A stretch of DNA of 8,221 nucleotides from positions 1-8,221 of the forward strand of contig LJNI01000102.1 in NCBI GenBank assembly GCA_001303225.1, in the 5' to 3' direction. A program made the position numbers and the translations under genes. Origin of the DNA: a candidate division TA06 bacterium DG_78. Lineage in GTDB: Bacteria; Hydrothermota; Tepidihabitantia; SM23-42. Shown here in pieces: positions 1 through 6,430 of the stretch (position 1 is the first letter of the stretch; each line of letters starts with the position of its first letter). Under the pieces are notes generated by a model, which ran no database searches, was not told the origin of the DNA, and saw only the letters and a program-made list of their open reading frames with translations.

Positions 1-1
1 C

Positions 2-379
2 GGCACCGAGAAAACGATCGAGTGCGATATGATTTTAATTGCGATCGGCCTCTCTCCTCTGTGTGAGCTGCTGTATCATGCAGGATGTCGGATAGACTAT
101 TTTCCAGAGCTTGGTGGTCATGTTGCATACCACGATGACAATATGATGACCTCACAACCACATATCTTTGTCTGTGGAGACCTCGCATGTATTGAAGAAG
201 CATCAACTGCAATGTTAGAAGGTAAAATCGCTGGCGCAAAGGCGTATGAGAGTCTCTTTGGCAAAACCAAAAAAGCTGATGAAGTCGCCACCCAGGCAAT
301 AAAAGAACTCGCCATTATTCGTTCTTCACCATTTGAGGAAAGAATTGTTTTTGGTAAAAAAAGATTAATAGCACAATAA
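2..379 (+). CDS. FAD/NAD(P)-dependent oxidoreductase, C-terminal fragment (partial at 5' end)
   Basis: The reading frame is open from base 2 to the TAA at 377-379, so about 125 residues of a longer protein are present and the true start lies upstream of the window. The piece holds the end of the NAD(P)-binding domain, with the DMILIAIGLSPL segment (the usual D-x-I-x-x-A-x-G-x-x-P pattern), and then the second FAD contact, FVCGDLACIEEASTAMLEGK, where the GD pair is the conserved FAD-binding Gly-Asp. The IEEAS-AM-EG-IAG wording is typical of the alpha subunits of dye-linked proline dehydrogenase, sarcosine oxidase and HcnB-like enzymes, which pass electrons from an amino or imino acid to an acceptor. 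Substrate and partner subunits cannot be read from this fragment. The internal ATG at 29 is not the start, because the homology continues upstream of it. A strong terminator at 492-518 closes the unit. Confidence 0.85.
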   Translation, partial: GTEKTIECDMILIAIGLSPLCELLYHAGCRIDYFPELGGHVAYHDDNMMTSQPHIFVCGDLACIEEASTAMLEGKIAGAKAYESLFGKTKKADEVATQAIKELAIIRSSPFEERIVFGKKRLIAQ

Positions 380-491
380 CAATCACTTCAGACTCACCAG
401 CAGGCGTCTATTCCTACAGTCTCAAGACTGATAGAGACGAAACAATCGTGAGAAAGGTTTTACACGTACGATAATTTGTGAGCAGTAACAT
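380..491 (+). other. 3' untranslated region between oxidoreductase stop and its terminator
   Basis: These 112 bases hold no convincing gene. The only structure I see is a small hairpin at 417-430 (CAGTC, loop TCAA, GACTG). The stretch is most simply the 3' untranslated part of the oxidoreductase transcript. It does not fold into a tRNA cloverleaf by eye, and I do not recognise a known small RNA. Confidence 0.4.
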
Positions 492-518
492 AAAGGGGTG
501 GTTTTGCCACCCCTTTTT
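492..518 (+). terminator. Intrinsic terminator after the oxidoreductase gene
   Basis: A perfect 10-bp stem (AAAGGGGTGG at 492-501 with CCACCCCTTT at 507-516) closes a five-base TTTTG loop and runs into a T tract at 514-518. The stem has a G/C-rich core, so it should terminate well on the + strand. The A run at its 5' side gives a T run on the other strand, so it could also work in reverse, although no - strand gene ends here. Confidence 0.92.
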
Positions 519-535
519 ATGAGCTATGCGATACC

Positions 536-563
536 TTGACTTAGCATAAATTTTAATTAAGAT
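536..563 (+). promoter_or_regulatory. Candidate promoter of the recA-recX-alaS operon
   Basis: TTGACT at 536-541 matches the sigma-70 type -35 box at five of six positions. TAAGAT at 558-563 lies 16 bases downstream and is a weaker -10 (four of six). Transcription would begin near 570, just before the palindromic motif array and about 110 bases before the recA ATG. This is the best -35/-10 pair between the upstream terminator and recA, but it rests only on consensus matching. Confidence 0.4.
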
Positions 564-573
564 TAAAACAGAT

Positions 574-646
574 GATTACGGTGATATAAAAAATTGATTA
601 CAGTGATACAGTAATCACCGGAATCTTATCCTTCATCACTGTAATC
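574..646 (+). repeat. Nested imperfect palindrome of four 12-bp motif copies in the recA leader
   Basis: Four copies of a GATTACRGTGAT motif lie here. Two are direct (574-585 and 596-607) and two inverted (614-625, which reads GATTCCGGTGAT on the - strand, and 635-646). They are arranged symmetrically about position 610. The outer pair can form 12 base pairs including one G-U, and the inner pair 10 of 12 around a six-base loop. The array lies between the candidate promoter and the ribosome binding site. It could be a multi-site operator for a regulator of recA, an RNA hairpin in the leader, or a dispersed repeat. Two related copies lie near the 5S gene at 8070-8107. I cannot name the binding protein. 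Confidence 0.75.
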
Positions 647-665
647 GACACAACCTTGTTGTGTC
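647..665 (+). other. Small hairpin directly before the recA ribosome binding site
   Basis: GACACAA at 647-653 and TTGTGTC at 659-665 form a perfect 7-bp stem around a five-base CCTTG loop. It follows the palindrome with no gap and ends three bases before the AAAGGAGG sequence at 668-675. In the mRNA it would sit right beside the Shine-Dalgarno sequence, so it might affect recA translation. A T tract does not follow, so it is not a terminator. Confidence 0.55.
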
Positions 666-667
666 AG

Positions 668-675
668 AAAGGAGG
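668..675 (+). promoter_or_regulatory. Strong Shine-Dalgarno sequence that fixes the recA start
   Basis: AAAGGAGG precedes the ATG at 679 by three bases. A GTG at 661 opens the same frame six codons earlier, but that start would translate through the Shine-Dalgarno sequence and has no ribosome binding site of its own. The ATG at 679 is therefore the better start. Confidence 0.85.
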
Positions 676-678
676 AGT

Positions 679-1719
679 ATGGCAAAGGACGATAAAGAGA
701 AAGTTCTCAATGTAGCCATCAGTCAAATTGAGAAGCAGTTTGGCAAAGGTTCAATCATGCGGCTCGGCGAAAAAGCCACACAGGTTGATGTTGATGTCAT
801 ATCAACCGGTTCACTCGGGCTCGATGCTGCATTAGGTATTGGTGGCTTTCCACGAGGCAGAGTCGTTGAAATCTACGGTCCTGAGGCAGGTGGCAAGACA
901 ACCCTCGGCCTCGAGGCAATCGCCCAGGCACAAAAAGCAGGAGGCACTGCAATATTTGTCGATGCTGAGCACGCTTTTGACCCTACGTATGCCCAAAATT
1001 TAGGGGTGAATCTCAATGACCTGTTTATTTCGCAACCTGATACTGGCGAACAGGCTTTAGAGATCGCAGAAATTTTAACCCGCTCAGGTGGAGTCGATAT
1101 TGTCGTGGTCGACTCTGTTGCAGCACTCGTCCCCAAAGCAGAGATTGCTGGAGAAATGGGGGAATTGCAAGTCGGTCTCATTGCTCGACTCATGTCTCAG
1201 GCACTCCGAAAGCTCACTGGTGTTATCAGTAAATCGAAGACCTGTGCAGTGTTCATCAATCAAATCCGTCATAAGATCGGCGTGATGTACGGTTCTCCAG
1301 AGACAACTCCTGGAGGATTAGCATTAAAATTTCACTCCTCGGTTCGATGCGATATCAGACGGATCGCTTCAATCAAAAGAGGCGACACCTTTATTGGAAA
1401 CAGAACAAAGGTAAAAGTCGTCAAGAACAAGCTCGCGCCGCCATTCAAGATCGCAGAATTTGATATCATCTATGGTGAAGGCATATCAAGGTATGGTGAA
1501 CTGGTTGATTTAGGCGTTGACCACAATATTATACAAAAATCAGGTGCCTGGTACTCATTTAAGGATGAGCGCATTGGACAGGGCAGAGATGCTGTTATCG
1601 AATTTCTGAAAACGAATTCAGACATCGCAGAAAAGATAGATCAGGAAATTCGCGCCAATTTATTTCCTAAAGCAAAACAGAGTGAAGATAAGCAAGATCG
1701 AACCACAAAAGAGAAATAG
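679..1719 (+). CDS. recA: Recombinase RecA
   Basis: This is a full-length RecA of 346 residues. RecA forms filaments on single-stranded DNA, drives strand exchange in homologous repair and usually triggers the SOS response. Visible motifs are the Walker A loop GPEAGGKTT (residues 67-75, E. coli GPESSGKTT), the catalytic Glu97 in VDAEHA, Walker B IVVVDS (141-146), loop L1 around 157-165 and loop L2 beginning [12 protein letters not shown] (194-205). The C-terminal domain ends in a charged tail rich in Lys, Asp and Glu. Oddities are ELQ in L1, where most RecAs have DSH or similar, and Tyr204 at the place of the L2 Phe203 of E. coli. The gene heads an operon with recX, which starts inside its last 38 bases. 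Its leader carries a large palindrome that may regulate it. Confidence 0.98.
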   Translation: MAKDDKEKVLNVAISQIEKQFGKGSIMRLGEKATQVDVDVISTGSLGLDAALGIGGFPRGRVVEIYGPEAGGKTTLGLEAIAQAQKAGGTAIFVDAEHAFDPTYAQNLGVNLNDLFISQPDTGEQALEIAEILTRSGGVDIVVVDSVAALVPKAEIAGEMGELQVGLIARLMSQALRKLTGVISKSKTCAVFINQIRHKIGVMYGSPETTPGGLALKFHSSVRCDIRRIASIKRGDTFIGNRTKVKVVKNKLAPPFKIAEFDIIYGEGISRYGELVDLGVDHNIIQKSGAWYSFKDERIGQGRDAVIEFLKTNSDIAEKIDQEIRANLFPKAKQSEDKQDRTTKEK

Positions 1720-2290
1720 CAGACGCTGTTCTATCTATTGTGACGGTGAATACAAATTCGGGCTAACCAAAGATATCGTGCTAAAATACGATTTGAAAGA
1801 GGGCGATGAGATTACTGATGATAAGATAAAAACCATCCTCCTCGAAGAAGAGAAGCAGAAAATTAAACAGCGCGCTTATAGAATACTCAATTTTCGAGCC
1901 CGATCCGCACGTGAATTAAAGAACAGATTGCTCATGATTGGGTTTGATCCTGTGTTGGTCGATACTGTAATCGAAGATTTTCTCGAAGACAATACACTCG
2001 ATGATGAACGCTTTGCCAAGGCATTCATCAACGACTACACGACAGTACATACCAAGGGAAATATTTTCGTTATTCGGGAATTAAAAAAGAAAGGTATTCC
2101 ACAGGATACTATCATGAAAATGCTCGAGACGAGAGACGAAAAAACACTCATCAAAGATTTCATCAATAAAAAATTAACGCACCTGAATAAGCATGTACCC
2201 AAAGAGCGGCAGAAAATTATCCATCGGCTCATGAGTCGTGGGTTCACTGCTGAGGTTGTCTTTGCAGTAATAAATAACGAAACAGACTAA
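1682..2290 (+). CDS. recX: RecA-modulating protein RecX
   Basis: This 202-residue protein belongs to the RecX family, small helical-repeat proteins that bind RecA filaments and limit or remodel them. The N-terminus [20 protein letters not shown] is the usual short beta region of RecX. It is followed by helical repeats with the family pattern [17 protein letters not shown] (about 67-83) and [14 protein letters not shown] (106-119), then further helices to the end. I chose the GTG start at 1682 because the family's N-terminal motif begins there. It lies 38 bases inside recA in another frame, and no clear Shine-Dalgarno sequence precedes it, so translation is probably coupled to recA. Adjacency to recA is the classic context. 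The product is longer than E. coli RecX (166 residues) but ordinary for the wider family. Confidence 0.93.
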   Translation: MKISKIEPQKRNSRRCSIYCDGEYKFGLTKDIVLKYDLKEGDEITDDKIKTILLEEEKQKIKQRAYRILNFRARSARELKNRLLMIGFDPVLVDTVIEDFLEDNTLDDERFAKAFINDYTTVHTKGNIFVIRELKKKGIPQDTIMKMLETRDEKTLIKDFINKKLTHLNKHVPKERQKIIHRLMSRGFTAEVVFAVINNETD

Positions 2291-2291
2291 T

Positions 2292-4844
2292 ATGACGAGT
2301 AACGAGCTACGAAAAAATTTCTTAGATTTTTTTAAGAGAAAGAACCATACCATTGTTCCTTCGATGTCTCTGATCCCACGAGATGACCCGAGCCTCTTAT
2401 TCACGAGCGCTGGTATGGTGCAATTTAAACCTCTATGGACAGGTGATGTTCCGCTTCCCTACAAACGTGCGACGAGTGTCCAGAAATGTTTAAGAACATC
2501 AGACTTAGATGAAGTTGGTAAAACCAGACGTCATCACACGTTCTTTGAGATGCTCGGCAATTTCTCATTTGGTGACTATTTTAAAGAAGAAGCTATTGTG
2601 TGGGCATGGGAGTATTTAATTCACGTGTTATCGATTGATAAAAAATATTTATTCGTTTCAGTGTATAAAGACGATGATGAGGCATACAATATCTGGCACA
2701 CAAAGATTGGCTTAAGCAAAGACCGCATATTGCGGCTCGGTAGCGACCATAACTTCTGGGGACCTGCAGGTAATTCTGGACCGTGCGGTCCGTGTTCTGA
2801 AATCTTTTATGACCTCGGTGAAAAGTTTTCCTGTGGTAAAGCAACGTGTGCACCTGGATGTGACTGCGACCGCTATCCAGAGGTATGGAACCTCGTTTTT
2901 CCACAGTTTAACCAGACGGTATCAGGTGAACGTTTGCCATTAAAAAATCGTGGAGTCGATACTGGTATGGGATGTGAGCGCCTGCTCACGATATTACAGA
3001 ACAAAGATTCAAACTTCCACACTGACCTCTTCTATCCAATCATCGAAGAGGTGATGAGAATTAAAAAAGTACGCTATGGGAAAGAGCCTGTTCATGACAT
3101 TTCAATAAATGTCATTGCTGATCATGTAAGAGCGCTCGTTTTTACCATTGGCGATGGTATCATTCCGTCAAACGAGGAACGTGGTTATGTCATGCGCAGA
3201 ATCTTACGCCGCGCTGTGAGACTCTGCCGAAACATCGGCATTGAAGAGGCATTTTTATACAGATTAGTACCAAGGGTAGTTGAGCTGTATCAAGGTGCTT
3301 ATCCTGATTTAACAGAACGAAGGGAAGAAATTACGCTCGTGATAAAGTCAGAAGAAGAAAGGTTTCTTCTGACCCTTGAGAAAGGGCTTTTACAGTTAGA
3401 AGATACCATTAAAAAAAATCGTACTGTGTCAGGTGAAGATGCATTTAAACTCTACGATACGTATGGATTCCCCGTTGAATTAACCCAGGAAATTGCAAAA
3501 GAAAAGGGCATTCGCGTCGATGAAAAGAGTTTTCTGGATTTGTTAGAGAAAGCACGTGAGGTTTCAAAGGCACAAACGAAATTTATACCCAAGGGTGAGT
3601 GGAAAGTATTAAAACAAGGTTCTGGCACATTTGTTGGTTATGATAAAAATGTAGTTGAAACAGAAATACTGAGATACAATGAACACGATAAGGTTATCGA
3701 GCTCGTACTCAGAGAATCACCATTCTATGCTGAGGCAGGTGGCCAGGTTGGCGACCGCGGAAAGATTAAGGGCACTGATTACATGCTCGATGTTCTCGAA
3801 ACCTACTGGTATCAGGGCATGATTGTATGTCACTGTACATTAACGACCGGAAGATTTGCGCCAGGCCACGTCTTTGCAAAAGTTGATATGGGTAAACGTA
3901 AAGAGAGCGCTCGGGCGCATACGGCAACCCACTTGCTTCATGCTGCATTGAGGAAGACACTGGGCGAACATGCCCGGCAAGAAGGGTCATTTGTTGCGCC
4001 AGGAAGATTCCGTTTCGACTTCACACACTTCAAACCGTTGAGCAATGATGAGATCACCGTGATCGAGGATATTATCAACCAAAAGATACTCGAAAACATT
4101 CCTGTTGAGAAATTATTTATGAGCTTGGATGAGGCAAAAAAGATGGGCGCCATGGCAATATTCGGAGAAAAATATGGTGACAGAGTGCGTGTTGTCAAAA
4201 TCGGTGATTTCTCGATCGAGCTGTGCGGAGGAATCCATCTTGAAAATACCGGTGAAATCGGTCTGTTAAAGATTATGTCTCAGGAGGCAGCAGCGGCAGG
4301 CATCAGAAGGATAGAGGCGGTGGTTGGCATGAGGCTCTTTGTGACCGTGCGAAGAAATATTTCTACACTCAGAGAAATCGCTCAAATCCTAGGCGCTGAC
4401 CGAGAGATCATTCAAAAGGTACGAGATGTTCAAGATAGGCTGAAGAACCTTGAAAAGACTAATCAAGAACAACAGCTGAAATTAGCACGTGTCGAGGCTG
4501 AGGACTTATTATCAAAAGCACGAAAAGAACAATCAAACGTTATTGTGCAAAAGTTTGATGCCATTGGTGGAGAGGCAATGAGACTCATTGCAGACTACAT
4601 CAGGGAACGAGTAAAAAATGTTATTGGCTTGCTGTATGTCGAAGAAAAAGGGAAAATAAACCACCTTATCTTTGTCGGACAAGATTTAGTAAATGAATAC
4701 CCCGCACATGAACTCATCAGAGAAGTGAGTGACATCATGGGTGGTGGTGGTGGTGGCAGACCGCATATGGCTGAAGGTGGTGGTGGCGACCCACAAAAAA
4801 TTGATAAAGCAATCACCTACCTTAAAGATAAGATCAAAAAATAA
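2292..4844 (+). CDS. alaS: Alanine--tRNA ligase (AlaRS)
   Basis: This cytoplasmic enzyme charges tRNA-Ala with alanine and clears mischarged Ser and Gly. At 850 residues it is complete (E. coli 876). The class II catalytic domain comes first, with LFTSAGMVQF (36-45) and motif 2 around TRRHHTFFEMLGNFSFGDYF (78-97). Motif 3 lies around NEERGYVMRRILRRAVR (294-310). The editing domain follows with the zinc site HTATH (His543, His547) and Cys645/His649 in CGGIH. A coiled-coil-like stretch (about 700-745) leads to the C-terminal DHHA1 domain with its glycine-rich GGGGGGRPHMAEGGGGDP motif (817-833). A four-cysteine cluster (Cys181, 186, 190, 192) sits in the catalytic half, as in a subset of bacterial AlaRS. 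The conserved CGGTH is CGGIH here (Ile648). The ATG follows the recX stop by one base and lacks a Shine-Dalgarno sequence, suggesting coupled translation. Confidence 0.98.
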   Translation: MTSNELRKNFLDFFKRKNHTIVPSMSLIPRDDPSLLFTSAGMVQFKPLWTGDVPLPYKRATSVQKCLRTSDLDEVGKTRRHHTFFEMLGNFSFGDYFKEEAIVWAWEYLIHVLSIDKKYLFVSVYKDDDEAYNIWHTKIGLSKDRILRLGSDHNFWGPAGNSGPCGPCSEIFYDLGEKFSCGKATCAPGCDCDRYPEVWNLVFPQFNQTVSGERLPLKNRGVDTGMGCERLLTILQNKDSNFHTDLFYPIIEEVMRIKKVRYGKEPVHDISINVIADHVRALVFTIGDGIIPSNEERGYVMRRILRRAVRLCRNIGIEEAFLYRLVPRVVELYQGAYPDLTERREEITLVIKSEEERFLLTLEKGLLQLEDTIKKNRTVSGEDAFKLYDTYGFPVELTQEIAKEKGIRVDEKSFLDLLEKAREVSKAQTKFIPKGEWKVLKQGSGTFVGYDKNVVETEILRYNEHDKVIELVLRESPFYAEAGGQVGDRGKIKGTDYMLDVLETYWYQGMIVCHCTLTTGRFAPGHVFAKVDMGKRKESARAHTATHLLHAALRKTLGEHARQEGSFVAPGRFRFDFTHFKPLSNDEITVIEDIINQKILENIPVEKLFMSLDEAKKMGAMAIFGEKYGDRVRVVKIGDFSIELCGGIHLENTGEIGLLKIMSQEAAAAGIRRIEAVVGMRLFVTVRRNISTLREIAQILGADREIIQKVRDVQDRLKNLEKTNQEQQLKLARVEAEDLLSKARKEQSNVIVQKFDAIGGEAMRLIADYIRERVKNVIGLLYVEEKGKINHLIFVGQDLVNEYPAHELIREVSDIMGGGGGGRPHMAEGGGGDPQKIDKAITYLKDKIKK

Positions 4845-4885
4845 TTCCACATTTTATCCCCGCTATGAGTGCGAGCGATCTCTGT

Positions 4886-4922
4886 AACTTTACATTTCCT
4901 GCTGTGCAGGAAATGTAAAGTT
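4886..4922 (+). terminator. Long perfect hairpin, probable terminator of the recA-recX-alaS operon
   Basis: A perfect 17-bp stem (4886-4902 with 4906-4922) closes a three-base TGT loop and is followed by TTGTTAAT, with four T at 4921-4924. It lies 41 bases after the alaS stop. The stem is unusually long but A/T-rich, and the T tract is short and interrupted. Terminator is the likeliest role; a dispersed palindromic repeat is the alternative. Confidence 0.7.
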
Positions 4923-5018
4923 TTGTTAATGGAAATTGTCGGCCGATTCTGGTGTTTGGTGACTGGATTGTATAGTAAGTGCTTATTCGTCTCAATAACG
5001 GCTACATTTACCTCGCCC

Positions 5019-5046
5019 TTGATATTTATTTTGATTTGTATACAAT
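5019..5046 (+). promoter_or_regulatory. Candidate promoter before the exported-protein/thi4 pair
   Basis: TTGATA at 5019-5024 and TACAAT at 5041-5046, 16 bases apart, resemble -35 and -10 boxes (five of six matches in the -10). Transcription would start near 5053, at the edge of the AAGGAGG at 5052-5058, leaving hardly any leader. That is awkward for a gene with a good Shine-Dalgarno sequence, so the real promoter may lie further upstream in 4925-5018, where I found no better pair. Confidence 0.35.
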
Positions 5047-5051
5047 ACCCT

Positions 5052-5058
5052 AAGGAGG
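5052..5058 (+). promoter_or_regulatory. Shine-Dalgarno sequence of the exported-protein gene
   Basis: AAGGAGG lies four bases before the ATG at 5063. It supports that start and the + strand reading of this region over the longer open frame on the - strand. Confidence 0.8.
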
Positions 5059-5062
5059 AAAC

Positions 5063-5563
5063 ATGAAAAAATTTATTGTAGTACTGCTGCTTATATTCAG
5101 TATTTCTCTTACCTATGCAAAAACGAAACGACCGTTTGTTCAGCTTGAACCGAAGGGAGTTCTCTATATTGGCCCTGTCACGCGATTCGGCATCGGCGCA
5201 AGTGTCATATTTAATCCATTCACAAATCTCGGGCTCAGGTTTAATCTCGCGGAAATAAATTTTGGAGATGGCGGCACGTTCTTCAGTTTGAACCAAGGGT
5301 TTTTCTTTGAAGGAGGGTCATTTGATATTCTCTATCACCTGCCAATGCGACAACTACAACCATATGTTCATGCTGGTTTTGGTCTTGCTACTAATGGAGA
5401 AACCGTATTTTCGATTCGCGGTGGTATGGGACTCGATTTTACGATGAATAAAAGGCTGACACTTTTTGTTGAACCAGGAATAATGATTATCGACGCGGGC
5501 GTCGCTGATGCTGATTTTTATTTCCGTTGTGCGGGTGGCGCAAAATTTGGAATTTTTCAATGA
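5063..5563 (+). CDS. Small exported protein, probable outer-membrane beta-barrel
   Basis: The function of this 166-residue protein is not recognised. It begins with a clear signal peptide: MKK, a hydrophobic core ([13 protein letters not shown]) and a likely type I cleavage site after TYA at residue 19. There is no lipobox cysteine. The mature part of about 147 residues has no long hydrophobic helix. It consists of alternating polar and hydrophobic stretches rich in Gly, Phe and Tyr, such as [32 protein letters not shown] and [11 protein letters not shown], which suggests about eight membrane beta strands like small OmpA- or OmpW-type barrels. The C-terminus is FGIFQ, so the usual final aromatic residue is displaced by one Gln. 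A good Shine-Dalgarno sequence supports the start. The stop overlaps the next gene's ATG (ATGA), implying co-transcription with thi4, though no functional link is obvious. Confidence 0.75.
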   Translation: MKKFIVVLLLIFSISLTYAKTKRPFVQLEPKGVLYIGPVTRFGIGASVIFNPFTNLGLRFNLAEINFGDGGTFFSLNQGFFFEGGSFDILYHLPMRQLQPYVHAGFGLATNGETVFSIRGGMGLDFTMNKRLTLFVEPGIMIIDAGVADADFYFRCAGGAKFGIFQ

Positions 5564-6330
5564 TTGAAGAAACAATAATTTCGAAAGCAATTGTTGAATC
5601 GTATCTCAAAGATGTGCTCGATTCAATCGAAAGCGACGTGATCATAGCCGGTGCTGGTCCGTCTGGGCTGTGCGCCGGCTACTATTTGGCAAAACATAAG
5701 TATAAAACCGTGCTCTTTGAACGCGGGCTAAAACTCGGTGGCGGCATGCCTGGTGGCGGTATCATGTTCAACAAAATTGTGGTCCAGGATGAAGGTAAGG
5801 CAACCCTCGATGAATTTGGTATCACGTATCACCAGTACGAACCAGGGTATTTTGTCGCTGATTCCCTCGAGACAACAGCCTGCCTCACAGAAAAGGCGCT
5901 CAAAGCAGGGTTGAAAATTTTCAACCTTGTCTCTGTAGAAGATGTTATGATTCGCGAAGGATGTGTCACCGGTGTCGTCATAAATTGGTCTGCTGTTGAG
6001 ATGGCACGACTGCACATCGATCCAATATCGTTCAAGTCAAAAGTCGTCATCGATGCGACAGGTCATCCGAGCGAAATTGTTCATATTGTAGAAAAGAAAA
6101 GTGGTGGAAAGCTGCTCACACCATCAGGCAGAATTGAGGGCGAAAAATCAATGTGGGCAGAGGTTGCCGAACGCCTCAGCTTAGAGAATACCAAAGAGGT
6201 GTATCCCAATTTATACGTCTGCGGCATGGCTGCTAATGCCGTGTTTGGCGGTCCTCGCATGGGGCCAATATTTGGCGGCATGCTCTTATCAGGCAAGCAG
6301 GTCGCAGAACTCGTCATGAAAAAGGTGTAG
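5560..6330 (+). CDS. thi4: Sulfide-dependent adenosine diphosphate thiazole synthase (Thi4 family)
   Basis: This 256-residue protein is a Thi4/Thi1 homologue. The family makes the thiazole precursor of thiamine from NAD, glycine and a sulfur source. Visible features are the N-terminal dinucleotide-binding loop [15 protein letters not shown] (30-44), the glycine-rich [12 protein letters not shown] (60-71), [14 protein letters not shown] (142-155), IDATGH (164-169) and the C-terminal [19 protein letters not shown]. His152 occupies the place of the yeast sulfur-donor cysteine (Cys205). By family knowledge this marks the catalytic type that uses free sulfide, usually with Fe(II), rather than sacrificing its own Cys, and so fits an anaerobic, sulfide-rich habitat. 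The start at 5560 overlaps the preceding stop as ATGA; an upstream in-frame ATG at 5527 would overlap that gene more and matches no family sequence. Some archaeal relatives were first annotated as ribose-1,5-bisphosphate isomerase. Confidence 0.93.
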   Translation: MIEETIISKAIVESYLKDVLDSIESDVIIAGAGPSGLCAGYYLAKHKYKTVLFERGLKLGGGMPGGGIMFNKIVVQDEGKATLDEFGITYHQYEPGYFVADSLETTACLTEKALKAGLKIFNLVSVEDVMIREGCVTGVVINWSAVEMARLHIDPISFKSKVVIDATGHPSEIVHIVEKKSGGKLLTPSGRIEGEKSMWAEVAERLSLENTKEVYPNLYVCGMAANAVFGGPRMGPIFGGMLLSGKQVAELVMKKV

Positions 6331-6395
6331 CATACCATAGATCGATAAGAATCACTACTATACTATTCACTTTTTTTCATTCTTCGATAAAAATC

Positions 6396-6424
6396 TTGAC
6401 TACTCGATAATCTGCATATATAAT
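6396..6424 (+). promoter_or_regulatory. Near-consensus promoter giving a leaderless mRNA
   Basis: TTGACT at 6396-6401 and a perfect TATAAT at 6419-6424 are separated by exactly 17 bases. Only six bases (TAACAC) lie between the -10 box and the ATG at 6431, so transcription should begin at or within a base or two of the start codon. There is no Shine-Dalgarno sequence, which agrees with leaderless translation. Confidence 0.8.
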
Positions 6425-6430
6425 TAACAC

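Noticed and set aside
574..646. CRISPR-like array in the recA leader
   Set aside because: Repeats are only 12 bp, spacers 6-10 bases, half the copies are inverted and no cas genes are present.
661..678. GTG at 661 as recA start (six extra residues)
   Set aside because: It would translate the Shine-Dalgarno sequence itself and lies in a hairpin stem; ATG at 679 fits RecA N-termini.
4925..5062. TPP riboswitch upstream of the thi4 unit
   Set aside because: I found no CTGAGA core or other conserved thi-box segment in this stretch.
4817..5296. 159-codon open frame on the - strand, and a 65-codon one at 4869-5066 on the + strand
   Set aside because: Both run through the 17-bp hairpin, which makes their translations look alike (LHFL and RKCKV). 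They lack family signatures and overlap the better supported exported-protein gene.
5527..5559. ATG at 5527 as thi4 start
   Set aside because: The extra residues are the exported-protein C-terminal coding region read in another frame; the ATGA overlap at 5560 is a standard coupled start.
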